Source of the DNA: Nocardia australiensis | GTDB lineage: Bacteria > Actinomycetota > Actinomycetes > Mycobacteriales > Mycobacteriaceae | Direction: 5' to 3' | Assembly: GCF_020733705.1 (NCBI RefSeq) | Contig: NZ_JAJFZM010000001.1 | Location: 2,046,001 to 2,110,000 of the forward strand | Length of the DNA stretch: 64,000 nucleotides | Shown here: piece by piece, positions 48,402-57,116 of the stretch | Layout: every line of letters starts with the position of its first letter | Position numbering within the stretch: the stretch's first letter is position 1 | Translations under genes and position numbers: made by a program | Notes under the pieces: model-generated | The model's input: only the letters and a program-made list of their open reading frames with translations | Databases searched by the model: none | Told to the model about the DNA's origin: nothing

Positions 48402-49564
48402 CGACGCTCCGACCCGACCACCCACATCGAGAAGTACTGTGACCCACCGCCATACGCGTGACCGAGCGCCTTCTTGGCATTCTCGACCTGATAGGCGCCC
48501 GCCCGGCCCATGACCTGCTTGGCCGCTTCGGCGAACCGAATGAGCCCGGAGGCGCCGATCGGATTCGAGGAGAGCACGCCGCCGGATGGGTTGATCGGGA
48601 GGGCGCCGCCGATCTCCGTTTCGCCCTTGTCGGTGAGCTTCCAGCCGTCACCCGGCGCGACGAAACCGAGGTTCTCCAGCCACATCGGCTCGAACCAGGA
48701 GAATGGCACATAGATTTCGGCGACATCGATCTCGGCGAGCGGGTCGGTGATACCCGCGGCCTTCCACAATGCGGCGGCCGCGTCCTGGCCGGCCTGGGGG
48801 TTGACCTGGTCGCGCCCGGCGAAGGTGGTGGGCTCGGTACGCATCGCGGTGCCGTGCACCCAGGCGACCTTCTTACCCGCTGCCTCGGCCGCCGTGGCCG
48901 TTTCTTCGTCGCCGATCACAACCGCGCACGCGCCATCCGAGGAAGGGCATGTTTCGTCGAATCGAATGGGATCCCAAAGCATTTGGGATCCGAGCACCTT
49001 CTCCAGTGTGATGTCGGGTTGGTGCAGGTGTGCGAGCGGATTCTTGGCGCCGTTGCGGCGGTCCTTCACCGCGACCATCGCGCCGATATGACTCGGCGCG
49101 TTGGATCGGCGGATGTAGGAACGGACATGCGGTGCGAAATAGCCGCCCGCACCCGCGCCGACCGGCATGGTGAACGGCACCGGAATCGACAACGCCCACA
49201 TGGCGTTCGATTCCGACTGCTTCTCCCACGCGATCGCCAGCACCCGCTTGTGCACACCCGCCTGCACCAGATTGGTTGCGACGATGCCGGTCGAGCCGCC
49301 GACCGATCCGGCGGTATGGACCCGCAGCAGCGGTTTTCCGGTGGCGCCCAACGCATCCGCGAGATACAGCTCGGGCATCATGACGCCCTCGAACAGGTCT
49401 GGTGCCTTGCCGACGACGACGGCGTCGATATCGGCGATGGTGAGACCCGAATCCTCGAGCGCGCGATCGATTGCCTCACGGCACATGCCCGCCATGGACA
49501 CGTCGGTCCGTTTCGTCACGTGATGGGTTTGTCCGGTGCCGAGCACCGCGGCAGGAAAACTCAC
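48398..49564 (-). CDS. ltp3: Thiolase-fold lipid transfer protein, Ltp3 type
   Basis: The 388-residue protein has the SCP-x/thiolase-like fold of the Ltp family. It has VHTAGSVGGSTGIVATNLVQ where classical thiolases have the nucleophile Cys, so no thiolytic Cys is seen there, as usual in Ltp aldolases. Ltp2 with a DUF35 partner performs a retro-aldol cleavage of the sterol side chain; Ltp3 and Ltp4 (Rv3523, Rv3522) sit in the same kind of operon here. The GTG start overlaps the stop of the ltp4-like gene (GTGA). Confidence 0.87.
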   Translation of the reverse strand: MSFPAAVLGTGQTHHVTKRTDVSMAGMCREAIDRALEDSGLTIADIDAVVVGKAPDLFEGVMMPELYLADALGATGKPLLRVHTAGSVGGSTGIVATNLVQAGVHKRVLAIAWEKQSESNAMWALSIPVPFTMPVGAGAGGYFAPHVRSYIRRSNAPSHIGAMVAVKDRRNGAKNPLAHLHQPDITLEKVLGSQMLWDPIRFDETCPSSDGACAVVIGDEETATAAEAAGKKVAWVHGTAMRTEPTTFAGRDQVNPQAGQDAAAALWKAAGITDPLAEIDVAEIYVPFSWFEPMWLENLGFVAPGDGWKLTDKGETEIGGALPINPSGGVLSSNPIGASGLIRFAEAAKQVMGRAGAYQVENAKKALGHAYGGGSQYFSMWVVGSERR

Positions 49565-50595
49565 GACTGTGCCTCCAAAACGGTCACAAGGTTCTGCTGC
49601 AGCACGGGGCCGCTGGTGGCATGGGCGAGTGCTCTATTGGCAGTGCCCGCCATGATGGCCTCGGCCGCGAAGCCGATTCGTTCCAGGCCGGCGGCGAACA
49701 TCGGGTTGGCCGCCAACGCGCCGCCCGATTGGTTCACCAAAGTGGCGGACTTCAGCCCGATCGCCTCGGCGAGGATGAGCTGTTGATGGCTGAACGGGGC
49801 GTGCAATTCGGCAATATCGATGCCGCTGGTGTCGCCGCCGGTAACCGCCTGCGCCGCCGCCGAAGTCGACGGTGAGACGGTGAGATCGCGGGCACCCAGC
49901 TGGGGAGTGTCCACGCGATGGGCCATGCCCGTGATCCACGCGGGACGCTCGCAGAGTTCGCGAGCACGGTCGCCGACCGCGAGCACGATGGCCGCCGCCC
50001 CGTCGGTGATCGGAGCGCAGTCGTGCGCGCGCAACGGATCGGCGACATACGGTGTGCCGAGCAGGCTTTCGATGTCGCCATCCTCACCCGCGGCCACCGC
50101 CGCCATATCGCGTTCGGTCCAGCGTCCCGCATCGAGCCCGGCCCGCGCCTGCAGGCCGGCGATCGAGAGCGAGTCCGGCCACAGCGGAGCGACCAAATAG
50201 GGGTCGAGCTGCATAGTGAGGATCTGACGCAGCGTGCCGGCCGAGGACTTGCCGAAGCCGTACACCAGTGCGGTCGTCGCCTGACCCGAACGTAGCTTCA
50301 CGAATGCCTCGTAAAGCGCCCACGCGGCGTCCATCTCCACATGGGATTCATTGATCGGCGGTACCGCGCCGATGGCATCGATGGCGGAGATGAATGAAAA
50401 GGCCCGGCCGGCAAGGTAATCCGAGGATCCGGAGCACCAGAAGTCGATATCGGACTTGGTGATGCCGAGCTGGGCGTAGAGCCGCTGGAAAATTGGCACC
50501 AGCATCTCGACACCATTGGTAGTGCCGAAGGTTTCCGGCACATGCGGTGCGTGGGCGAAACCCACGACCGCGATATCGGTGGAATTGTCGGTCAC
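49561..50595 (-). CDS. ltp4: Thiolase-fold lipid transfer protein, Ltp4 type
   Basis: The 344-residue protein is a second thiolase-fold Ltp protein (DIDFWCSGSSDYLAGRAFSF, PPINESHVEMDAAWALYEAF, LHAPFSHQQLILAEAIGLKS). The active-site regions deviate from thiolases, in line with an aldolase or a structural partner. By order (DUF35 protein, ltp4, ltp3) it corresponds to Rv3522. It probably forms a complex with the neighbouring ltp3 and DUF35 products. The GTG start lies ten bases behind the DUF35 gene. Confidence 0.87.
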   Translation of the reverse strand: MTDNSTDIAVVGFAHAPHVPETFGTTNGVEMLVPIFQRLYAQLGITKSDIDFWCSGSSDYLAGRAFSFISAIDAIGAVPPINESHVEMDAAWALYEAFVKLRSGQATTALVYGFGKSSAGTLRQILTMQLDPYLVAPLWPDSLSIAGLQARAGLDAGRWTERDMAAVAAGEDGDIESLLGTPYVADPLRAHDCAPITDGAAAIVLAVGDRARELCERPAWITGMAHRVDTPQLGARDLTVSPSTSAAAQAVTGGDTSGIDIAELHAPFSHQQLILAEAIGLKSATLVNQSGGALAANPMFAAGLERIGFAAEAIMAGTANRALAHATSGPVLQQNLVTVLEAQS

Positions 50596-50605
50596 GTGGG
50601 CCTCT

Positions 50606-51622
50606 CTAGAGGTGATGCTTGTAGGTGTCGTACTCGGCGTCCGGTTCGCCGGAGGGACGGAAGTGGTCCACGTTCTCCAGCCCGTAGCCCCACTCCTCGC
50701 GCGGTTTCCACACCGCCTCCACCCGCATGCCCATCCGCACTTCACTTGCGTCGCAACCGAGGACGAGGTGCAGCACCGGAATATCGGCACCGTCCAGCAG
50801 GACGTAGGCCGCGACATACGGCGGCTTGATGCGCTGCCCGAGGTAGGGCACGTTGACGATGCAGTACGTGGTGACGGTGCCACGGTCGGGCAGTTCGACG
50901 ACCTCGTCGGTCGGCCTGCCGTCGGTCGGGTTGGCGCCACGCGGGGGGAAGTACACCTTGCCCGCGGCGTCGGTGCGCCCGCCGAGCAGTTTGCCCTCGG
51001 CGAGTCCACGCAGATAGACGCTCTCCTGCGGGGAAGCGGTGTGCTTGTAGCTTAGGTCGACCGGGGTGGTGATCACCGTGACAGGATCGGCGGCAGCATC
51101 GAATTGTGGTGTCGCGGTGGAGCTTTCGCCCGGCTCGAAGCAGGCGATGTCCTTGATGCTGCCTTCGGTCGCGGCGCCCCAGCGCACGGCCACTCGCATG
51201 CCGGTCCGAATCTTCTCAGGCGAGGCGACATCGACTGCGTGCAGCAGCGTGGTATCGGCGCCGTCGAGCCGGATCAGCGCCCAGGCGAAGGGGCGGTCGA
51301 ACGGCTGGCCGGGCAGTGGATCATGGACCCAGGTCCACGATTCGACGGTGCCGGTGTCGGCGACATCGACGAAATCGGTCAGCGGTGCGGAGGTGATCGG
51401 ATCGAATTCCGGCGGCGGCACCAGCACCCGCCCGTCCGAGCCGCGCACACCGACGACTTTGCGGCCGCGTAGGGCGGTCAGGAAGGTTCCGATCGTCGGT
51501 CCGACGGATCGGGTGTAGTCGAATCGCACCCGAAGGGGCGCGCTGAGTACATCGGGCACGGTGTGGCTACCCGTCGCCGGGTCACCGTCGGTCATCGAGT
51601 CGCTATGCGACGTTGTGTTCAA
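50606..51622 (-). CDS. Double DUF35/OB-fold protein, Ltp partner
   Basis: The 338-residue protein contains two DUF35 OB-fold domains (VESWTWVHDPLPGQPFDRPF in the first; VTTYCIVNVPYLGQRIKPPY and VAAYVLLDGADIPVLHLVL in the second). DUF35 proteins bind acyl-CoA and serve as partners of thiolase-fold aldolases such as Ltp2. The zinc-ribbon cysteines that often precede the OB fold are absent in both halves (GSDGRVLVPPPEFDP and AAGKVYFPPRGANPTDG). The start is a TTG behind GAGAGGG; an ATG at 51595 is possible. It is the first gene of the minus-strand ltp operon, behind a KstR box. Confidence 0.85.
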   Translation of the reverse strand: MNTTSHSDSMTDGDPATGSHTVPDVLSAPLRVRFDYTRSVGPTIGTFLTALRGRKVVGVRGSDGRVLVPPPEFDPITSAPLTDFVDVADTGTVESWTWVHDPLPGQPFDRPFAWALIRLDGADTTLLHAVDVASPEKIRTGMRVAVRWGAATEGSIKDIACFEPGESSTATPQFDAAADPVTVITTPVDLSYKHTASPQESVYLRGLAEGKLLGGRTDAAGKVYFPPRGANPTDGRPTDEVVELPDRGTVTTYCIVNVPYLGQRIKPPYVAAYVLLDGADIPVLHLVLGCDASEVRMGMRVEAVWKPREEWGYGLENVDHFRPSGEPDAEYDTYKHHL

Positions 51623-51739
51623 TTCCGACCCTCTCTAATCCGCGATTGTGCCGGATGCAGTATTCCCACCCGCCGCCCGACCGCCACTCCCCATGGAGTC
51701 GCTCAGCGGCGCAGTATTTTCATCAGCGACAATATCGAG

Positions 51740-51753
51740 TAGAACAGGTTCTT
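51740..51753. promoter_or_regulatory. KstR operator between the ltp operon and the second LLM gene
   Basis: TAGAACAGGTTCTT fits TnnAACnnGTTnnA except for the last base, the same variant as in front of hsaA. It can control both divergent units. Confidence 0.8.
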
Positions 51754-51790
51754 ATTCTGCTGGCAAGCAGTTGCCGGGAAGGGGTCGATC

Positions 51791-52828
51791 ATGAAGTTCG
51801 GTTTGCAACTCGGGTACTGGGGCGCGGCGCCGCCGGAAAATGCGGGCGAGTTGGTTCTCGCCGCCGAAGAGGCCGGTTTCGACGCGGTGTTCGCGGCCGA
51901 ATCCTGGGGTTCGGATGCCTTCGGCCCACTGGCCTGGTGGGGTTCGCGGACCGAACGCGTCCGGCTGGGGACCTCGGTGGTGCAGTTGTCGGCGCGCACG
52001 CCGTCGGCGACCGCGATGCACGCGCTGACGCTGGACCATCTCAGCGGTGGCCGGATGATTCTCGGGCTAGGTGTGTCCGGGCCGCAGGTGGTGGAGGGCT
52101 GGTACGGGCAGCCGTTCGCCAAGCCGTTGCAGCGCACCAGGGAGTACGTCGGCATCATTCGCCGAGTGCTCGAGCGGCAAGGGCCCGTTACCAGCGAGGG
52201 GCCGCACTATCGGCTGCCCTACGACGGGCCGGGGTCGACCGGACTCGGCAAGCCGCTCAAGCCGATCGTGCATCCACTACGTGCGGATTTGCCGATCTGG
52301 CTGGGCGCGGAAGGGCCGAAGAATGTCGCGCTGACCGCCGAGATCGCCGACGGCTGGCTCGCGATCTACTACGCGCCACGGCTGGCGAACATGTACAACG
52401 ACTGGCTCGACGAGGGCTTCGCCAGGGCCGGTGCGCGGCGCTCGCGCGAGGATTTCGAGATTGCCGCGAGCTGTCAGGTGGTGCTCACCGACGATCCCGC
52501 GAGCGAGATCGAGCGGATGCGCTGGATCACGTCGCTCTACATCGGCGGCATGGGTGCGCCGGAATTGAATTTTCACGCGCAGGTGTACCGGCGGATGGGT
52601 TACCAGCGCGAGGTCGACGAGATCGGCAGGCTGTTCATGGCGGGTAAGAAGGCCGAGGCCGCCGCTGTGGTGCCGGACGAGATGATTTTGGATACCGCCA
52701 TCATTGGTAATGAGGAGCATGTTCGCAAGCAATTGCGGGTGTGGGACGCGGCCGGGGTGACCATGATGTTGGTGTCGGTGCGCGATCCCGAGCAACTGCA
52801 TCGGCTCGCACCCCTTGTCGATATGTAG
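51791..52828 (+). CDS. Luciferase-like F420-dependent oxidoreductase (Rv3520c-like)
   Basis: The 345-residue protein is a luciferase-like TIM barrel (MKFGLQLGYWGAAPPENAGE, ALTLDHLSGGRMILGLGVSG, LPIWLGAEGPKNVALTAEIA). It corresponds in size and place to Rv3520c, a coenzyme F420-dependent oxidoreductase of the KstR regulon. It may reduce an enone or act on a side-chain intermediate; the substrate is not known. The ATG has GGGAAGGGG upstream. Its stop codon TAG is at the same time the first three bases of the next KstR box. Confidence 0.88.
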   Translation: MKFGLQLGYWGAAPPENAGELVLAAEEAGFDAVFAAESWGSDAFGPLAWWGSRTERVRLGTSVVQLSARTPSATAMHALTLDHLSGGRMILGLGVSGPQVVEGWYGQPFAKPLQRTREYVGIIRRVLERQGPVTSEGPHYRLPYDGPGSTGLGKPLKPIVHPLRADLPIWLGAEGPKNVALTAEIADGWLAIYYAPRLANMYNDWLDEGFARAGARRSREDFEIAASCQVVLTDDPASEIERMRWITSLYIGGMGAPELNFHAQVYRRMGYQREVDEIGRLFMAGKKAEAAAVVPDEMILDTAIIGNEEHVRKQLRVWDAAGVTMMLVSVRDPEQLHRLAPLVDM

Positions 52829-52839
52829 AACACGTTCTA
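52826..52839. promoter_or_regulatory. KstR operator in front of the fadD gene
   Basis: TAGAACACGTTCTA is a perfect 14-base palindrome and fits the KstR pattern fully. It ends 11 bases before the fadD start and overlaps the stop codon of the LLM gene. Confidence 0.9.
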
Positions 52840-52850
52840 GATTCAAAGAC

Positions 52851-54407
52851 GTGACGACGCAGGAGTCAGTAGAAATTCTCGGTCTGTGGAACATCGCGAA
52901 CGCCGAACCCGATCGGATCGCTCTTGTCGACCCATCGGGCCGGGAGGTGACCTATCGCGAATTGGCCACGCTATCCAATCGATACGGCACCGGGCTGCGA
53001 GCGCTGGGCCTACAGCCCGGCGACGTGCTGGTCAGCATGGTGCATAACTGCGTCGAGGCGGTCGCCGCGTACTTCGCTGCCTACCAGGCCGGTCTGTACA
53101 TCGTCGCGGTGAACTGGCACCTGACCGGCCCCGAAGTCGCCTACATCCTGACCGACAGTGAAGCGAAGGCGTTCATCGCAAGTGATCGCTTCGCAGCCGC
53201 CGCGACCATCGCCGCGGACGAGGCCGAACTGCCTGCCGTGGCACGTTTCTCGGTGGGCGAGATCGAGGGCTTCAAATCGGTGGCCTGGCTCAGCGCCGCC
53301 GACACCGGAAGGCCCGATAACCGCACCACCGGTGCGCCGATGCTCTACACCTCCGGAACCACCGGGCGCCCCAAGGGGGTTCGCCGCCCGCTCACCGGCG
53401 CCGATCCGGATGTCGTTCCGCCGCACTCGACCGCCTTCTTCGGATTGTTCGAGCTGGCGCCCTATGACAACCATGTGCACATCTGCGGCTCGCCGCTGTA
53501 TCACACGGCGGTGCTGAACTGGGCGACCATCTCGATTCAGTTGGGGCACAAGGCTGTTCTGATGGATCGCTGGGACGCCGAAGACATGCTGCGGCTCATC
53601 GAAAAGCATCGGGTGACCCAAAGTCATATGGTGCCGACCCAATTCCATCGGCTGCTCGCCCTGCCCGAGCAGGTGCGCGCCAAATACGACGTGTCCTCGC
53701 TGCGCAGCATGGTGCACGGCGCCGCGCCGTGTCCGCAGGAGACCAAACGGCAGATGCTGGAGTGGTGGGGCCCGACGGTCACCGAGTACTACGCGGCTAC
53801 CGAGGGCGGCGGCACCGTGATCAATGGAACCGACTGGCTGCGCAAGCCAGGCTCGGTCGGTAAGGCATGGCCGTGGTCGGTGATCAAAGTGCTCAGCGAG
53901 GAGGACGGCAGCGAGCTGCCCGCCGGTGAGCCCGGGCTGGTCTATATGCGAATGGGCGCTTCGAGTTTCGAGTACCACCACGACAAGGAGAAGACCGAAG
54001 ACGCCAGGGTCGGTGACCTGTTCACGGTCGGTGATATCGGGCACCTCGATGAGGACGGGTACCTCTATCTGCACGACCGCCGCTCGGACCTGATTCTGTC
54101 CGGTGGCGTGAACATCTACCCGGCCGAAATCGAGAGCGTGCTGATTACCCATCCGAAGGTCGCCGACGTGGCGGTATTCGGTCTGCCGCACGCGGATTGG
54201 GGACAGGAGGTGAAGGCGGTCGTGCAGCCCGCGGACGGGTTCGAAGGCAGCGAGGAACTCACCGCCGAGCTACTCGCCTTCGCCGCAACACAATTGGCGA
54301 AATACAAGATGCCGCGGTCGGTCGACTACCTCGACGAGCTGCCACGCGACCCGAACGGGAAGCTCTACAAGCGCAAGCTCAAAGACAGCTATTTGGCTAC
54401 GTCCTGA
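52851..54407 (+). CDS. Acyl-CoA synthetase of the KstR regulon
   Basis: The 518-residue adenylate-forming enzyme has LYTSGTTGRPKGV (P-loop), TEYYAATEGGGT, the LFTVGDIGHLDEDGYLYLHD hinge region and a C-terminal lysine in RDPNGKLYKRKL. It should activate a carboxylic acid as CoA thioester; a steroid side-chain acid is likely because of the perfect KstR box. It is not FadD19 or FadD3, which are encoded elsewhere in the window, and I cannot assign it to a named FadD. The GTG start lies 11 bases behind the operator without a ribosome site, so it is probably leaderless. Confidence 0.88.
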   Translation: MTTQESVEILGLWNIANAEPDRIALVDPSGREVTYRELATLSNRYGTGLRALGLQPGDVLVSMVHNCVEAVAAYFAAYQAGLYIVAVNWHLTGPEVAYILTDSEAKAFIASDRFAAAATIAADEAELPAVARFSVGEIEGFKSVAWLSAADTGRPDNRTTGAPMLYTSGTTGRPKGVRRPLTGADPDVVPPHSTAFFGLFELAPYDNHVHICGSPLYHTAVLNWATISIQLGHKAVLMDRWDAEDMLRLIEKHRVTQSHMVPTQFHRLLALPEQVRAKYDVSSLRSMVHGAAPCPQETKRQMLEWWGPTVTEYYAATEGGGTVINGTDWLRKPGSVGKAWPWSVIKVLSEEDGSELPAGEPGLVYMRMGASSFEYHHDKEKTEDARVGDLFTVGDIGHLDEDGYLYLHDRRSDLILSGGVNIYPAEIESVLITHPKVADVAVFGLPHADWGQEVKAVVQPADGFEGSEELTAELLAFAATQLAKYKMPRSVDYLDELPRDPNGKLYKRKLKDSYLATS

Positions 54408-54421
54408 CAGTGTCGGCGGAT

Positions 54422-54461
54422 CAGCGCCGTCGTCCCGGAATTCCCGCCGACGACGGCGCTG
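54422..54461. terminator. Bidirectional hairpin behind fadD
   Basis: CAGCGCCGTCGT pairs with ACGACGGCGCTG over 12 bases around a 16-base loop, between the convergent fadD and sigma factor genes. Confidence 0.7.
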
Positions 54462-54492
54462 GTTTGTATCGGTAGGTGTTGTTCGGTGCCGA

Positions 54493-55491
54493 CTAGACGG
54501 GTTCACGCAGTTCGGTGGGCAGTCCGAACAGCGGGAAAAGCTTGTTGGTATCGAGGAAGAAGTTGAGTCCGGAGATGGCCTCGTTCGCCAACTCCAGCAC
54601 CGTGATCGACCATGGCACCCACACGCCCGGCACATCGCTTGGCTTGTAGTGGCCGAACGCGGGCAGGCCGTTGGCGCCCGCCAAGGGGACCAGGCGGGAA
54701 TCGCGACAGGTACTGCCGGTACCGAGCATGAACGAGGTGACGTTCTCCGGGCCGGAAATCCACAGTTCGAGTGGCGGCATGGACAGTGCCACATCCGCTT
54801 TCAGCAGGGTGGTCAAGGTATCCATGTCGTATGCCTCGAACGCCTTGACGAAATCGTCGACCAGCTTGCGCTGGTTCTCGTCGGTCTCGTCGTAGCGGTC
54901 GGTGACCGTGGGCTGGACTTTCGACATGGTGGACCTGGCCCGCTGCAATGCGCTGTTCACCGAGGCGGGGGACATGGTGAGCGCTTCAGCGGTCTCGCTC
55001 GCCGAGAAACGCAGCACCTCACGCATGATCAGGATGGCGCGCTGGGTGGCGGGCAGATGTTGGCAGGCGGCCACGAATGCCAGGCGTAGCGTGTCCTTGG
55101 TGCTGGCGTGTTCGGCCGGATCCGCCCCGAACGCAAGGGCATTGGGGATCGGCTCGATCCAGACATAGTCGGGCTGCGGCATCGGCAGCGGTGAATCCGG
55201 GCGCGAAGGTCCGGCCAGATCCATCGGCCGGGCGCGGCGTTGCGGGCCGTCGATCATGTCCAGGCAGACATTGGTCGTGATCCGGTATAGCCACGACCGT
55301 AGGCTGGCCCGCCCTTCGAACGAGTCGTAGGCCTTCCAGGCGCGGGTGAAGGTCTCCTGCACCGCGTCTTCGGCCTCGAAGGAAGATCCGAGCATTCGGT
55401 AGGCGTAAGCGCACAGCTCCCGCCGGTGCCCCTCGAAGGAGGAGAGCACATCAGGGGAGAGACCGGCGGTTTTGCCGGACGAGTCGGTCAT
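54493..55491 (-). CDS. ECF sigma factor with C-terminal SnoaL-like domain
   Basis: The 332-residue protein has sigma region 2 (YAYRMLGSSFEAEDAVQETF, SLRSWLYRITTNVCLDMID) and region 4 (LPATQRAILIMREVLRFSAS followed by ETAEALTMSPASVNSALQRA). Behind these about 130 residues form a SnoaL/NTF2-like domain. This is the SigG/SigX5-like type of ECF factor, which has no classical anti-sigma protein and is thought to be controlled by its own C-terminal domain. It is divergent from a VOC protein gene, a frequent target or partner of such factors. No promoter could be assigned. Confidence 0.88.
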   Translation of the reverse strand: MTDSSGKTAGLSPDVLSSFEGHRRELCAYAYRMLGSSFEAEDAVQETFTRAWKAYDSFEGRASLRSWLYRITTNVCLDMIDGPQRRARPMDLAGPSRPDSPLPMPQPDYVWIEPIPNALAFGADPAEHASTKDTLRLAFVAACQHLPATQRAILIMREVLRFSASETAEALTMSPASVNSALQRARSTMSKVQPTVTDRYDETDENQRKLVDDFVKAFEAYDMDTLTTLLKADVALSMPPLELWISGPENVTSFMLGTGSTCRDSRLVPLAGANGLPAFGHYKPSDVPGVWVPWSITVLELANEAISGLNFFLDTNKLFPLFGLPTELREPV

Positions 55492-55659
55492 GAAAAATCA
55501 CACTGCCACAGCCCACTGACACATCACAGCCCCATAAGTCTTCGACCTGCGACATCAAGATCATCGCCGGGGTGGCGATGAGTTATGCGACGACGGTTCG
55601 TCTCTATCTGTGAACTGACAAACCGGACCACGCACTTGGCCGAGCAAAGGACGCCGAAC

Positions 55660-56079
55660 ATGAGCAACAAGATGATCTTCATCAACCTCCCCGTCGCCGA
55701 TCTGGACCGGTCGAAGAACTTCTACGAGACGCTCGGCTGGAAGGTGAATCAGGACTTCACCGATGGCAACGCGGCCTGCATCGTGGTCGACGACAACATT
55801 TGCCTGATGCTGCTGACCAGGGATTTCTTCCCGACCTTCAGCCGCCGCCCAGTCGCGGACACGGTCTCGGCGATCGGCGCCGCCTACGGGCTTTCGCTGT
55901 CGAGCGCCGAGGGGGTCGACACCCTCACCGCCGCGGCGTTGTCGGCGGGCGCCACCGAGGAGGTCAACGAGGACAAGCGTGCGCAGGAGGCACTGGTCGG
56001 CATGCACGGCCGCACCTTCATCGACCCTGACGGCCACCAGTGGGAGCCGTTCTGGATGGACTACCCGAGCGGCAACTGA
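55660..56079 (+). CDS. VOC-family protein
   Basis: The 139-residue protein has the glyoxalase/bleomycin-resistance (vicinal oxygen chelate) fold: IFINLPVADLDRSKNFYETL followed by GWKVNQDF at the N-terminus and FIDPDGHQWEPFWMDYPSGN at the C-terminus. Only a few of the usual metal ligands are visible (His and Glu in GHQWEPF). The reaction is unknown. It is divergent from the ECF sigma gene with about 170 bases between them, and both are probably part of one stress-response unit. Confidence 0.85.
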   Translation: MSNKMIFINLPVADLDRSKNFYETLGWKVNQDFTDGNAACIVVDDNICLMLLTRDFFPTFSRRPVADTVSAIGAAYGLSLSSAEGVDTLTAAALSAGATEEVNEDKRAQEALVGMHGRTFIDPDGHQWEPFWMDYPSGN

Positions 56080-56221
56080 GCGCGACCGGATCGGCATACC
56101 ATCCGATCCGGGCTGGCGTTGGCGCCTGGAAACTTTGCGATCTCATCACGCTTTAGCGGTTCGGTGCGTTGTCCCGAATGCCCGGGTTGACGCTTTTTGC
56201 ATCCGAATCTAGGAGCGAGTG

Positions 56222-57112
56222 ATGATGAAAATCGGTGCTGGAGTACGGCGAGGCGGCCTGCGTCGGATGGCCGCGGTGGTCATGGCCGCGAGCGCCGTCG
56301 CCATGTTCTCCGGTTGTGGGCTGGGTGGAAACGACGCGGCCGCGGTTACCTACGAGGATGCCAAGAAGTCCGGCAAGATCAAGGTCGGTTTCGCCAATGA
56401 GGCGCCGTGGGCGTTCCTGGATGAGAAGGGCGAACTCGCGGGTTACGCGCCGACCGTCGCGCGTGCGGTGCTGAAGAACCTCGGCATCAACGAGGTCGAG
56501 GGCGTGGTCACCGATTTCGATGGATTGATCGATGGTGTGCGCGCGCAGAACTACGCGTTCGTCGCGGCGGGCATGTCCATAAATCCGAAGCGCTGCCAGA
56601 GCTCGGCGTTCGCGACGCCCGACTTCAAGGTGGGGACCTCGTTCCTGGTGCCGAAGGGCAATCCGCGCCACATCACCCAGTTCGCCGACATCACTCGCGA
56701 GAACGTGCGCATCGCGACACTGGGTGGCGCGACCGAGAACGGCTACGCCCAGGCCGCGGGCGTTCCGTCGAACCTCATCGAGCCGATGGCCAAACAGGAC
56801 GACATCCTGCGTGCCGTGCGCAATAACGACGTGTACGGCGGCGCGATGCTCGACGTCACAGCGTCCTGGCTGGTGAAGAACAACGCCGATGCGGGCCTCG
56901 AGGTCACCCCGTCCATCCAGGGCGGTGCCAAGCCCGAGGTCGGCACCTTCAACTTCCGGATCGGTGATGACGCTTTCCTCGCCGATTTCAACCGTGAGCT
57001 GCGCAAACTGCACGACAGCGGTGAATGGCTGCAGCTGGTCGAGCCGTTCGGCCTGACTGCGGCCAACGAGCCGCCGCCATCGCTGACTACCGAACAAGCC
57101 TGCACGGCCTGA
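56222..57112 (+). CDS. ehuB: Ectoine/hydroxyectoine-type solute-binding lipoprotein
   Basis: The 296-residue protein has a lipoprotein signal (MAAVVMAASAVAMFSGCG, lipidated Cys near residue 32) and a type 3 solute-binding domain (VGFANEAPWAFLDEKGELAG followed by YAPTVARAVL, GGATENGYAQAAGVPSNLIE). The closest functional match is EhuB, the binding protein for the compatible solutes ectoine and hydroxyectoine. The assignment is strengthened by the gene order with two permeases and an ATPase. The start may be either of two adjacent ATGs behind AGGAG. Confidence 0.82.
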   Translation: MMKIGAGVRRGGLRRMAAVVMAASAVAMFSGCGLGGNDAAAVTYEDAKKSGKIKVGFANEAPWAFLDEKGELAGYAPTVARAVLKNLGINEVEGVVTDFDGLIDGVRAQNYAFVAAGMSINPKRCQSSAFATPDFKVGTSFLVPKGNPRHITQFADITRENVRIATLGGATENGYAQAAGVPSNLIEPMAKQDDILRAVRNNDVYGGAMLDVTASWLVKNNADAGLEVTPSIQGGAKPEVGTFNFRIGDDAFLADFNRELRKLHDSGEWLQLVEPFGLTAANEPPPSLTTEQACTA

Positions 57113-57116
57113 GCCC

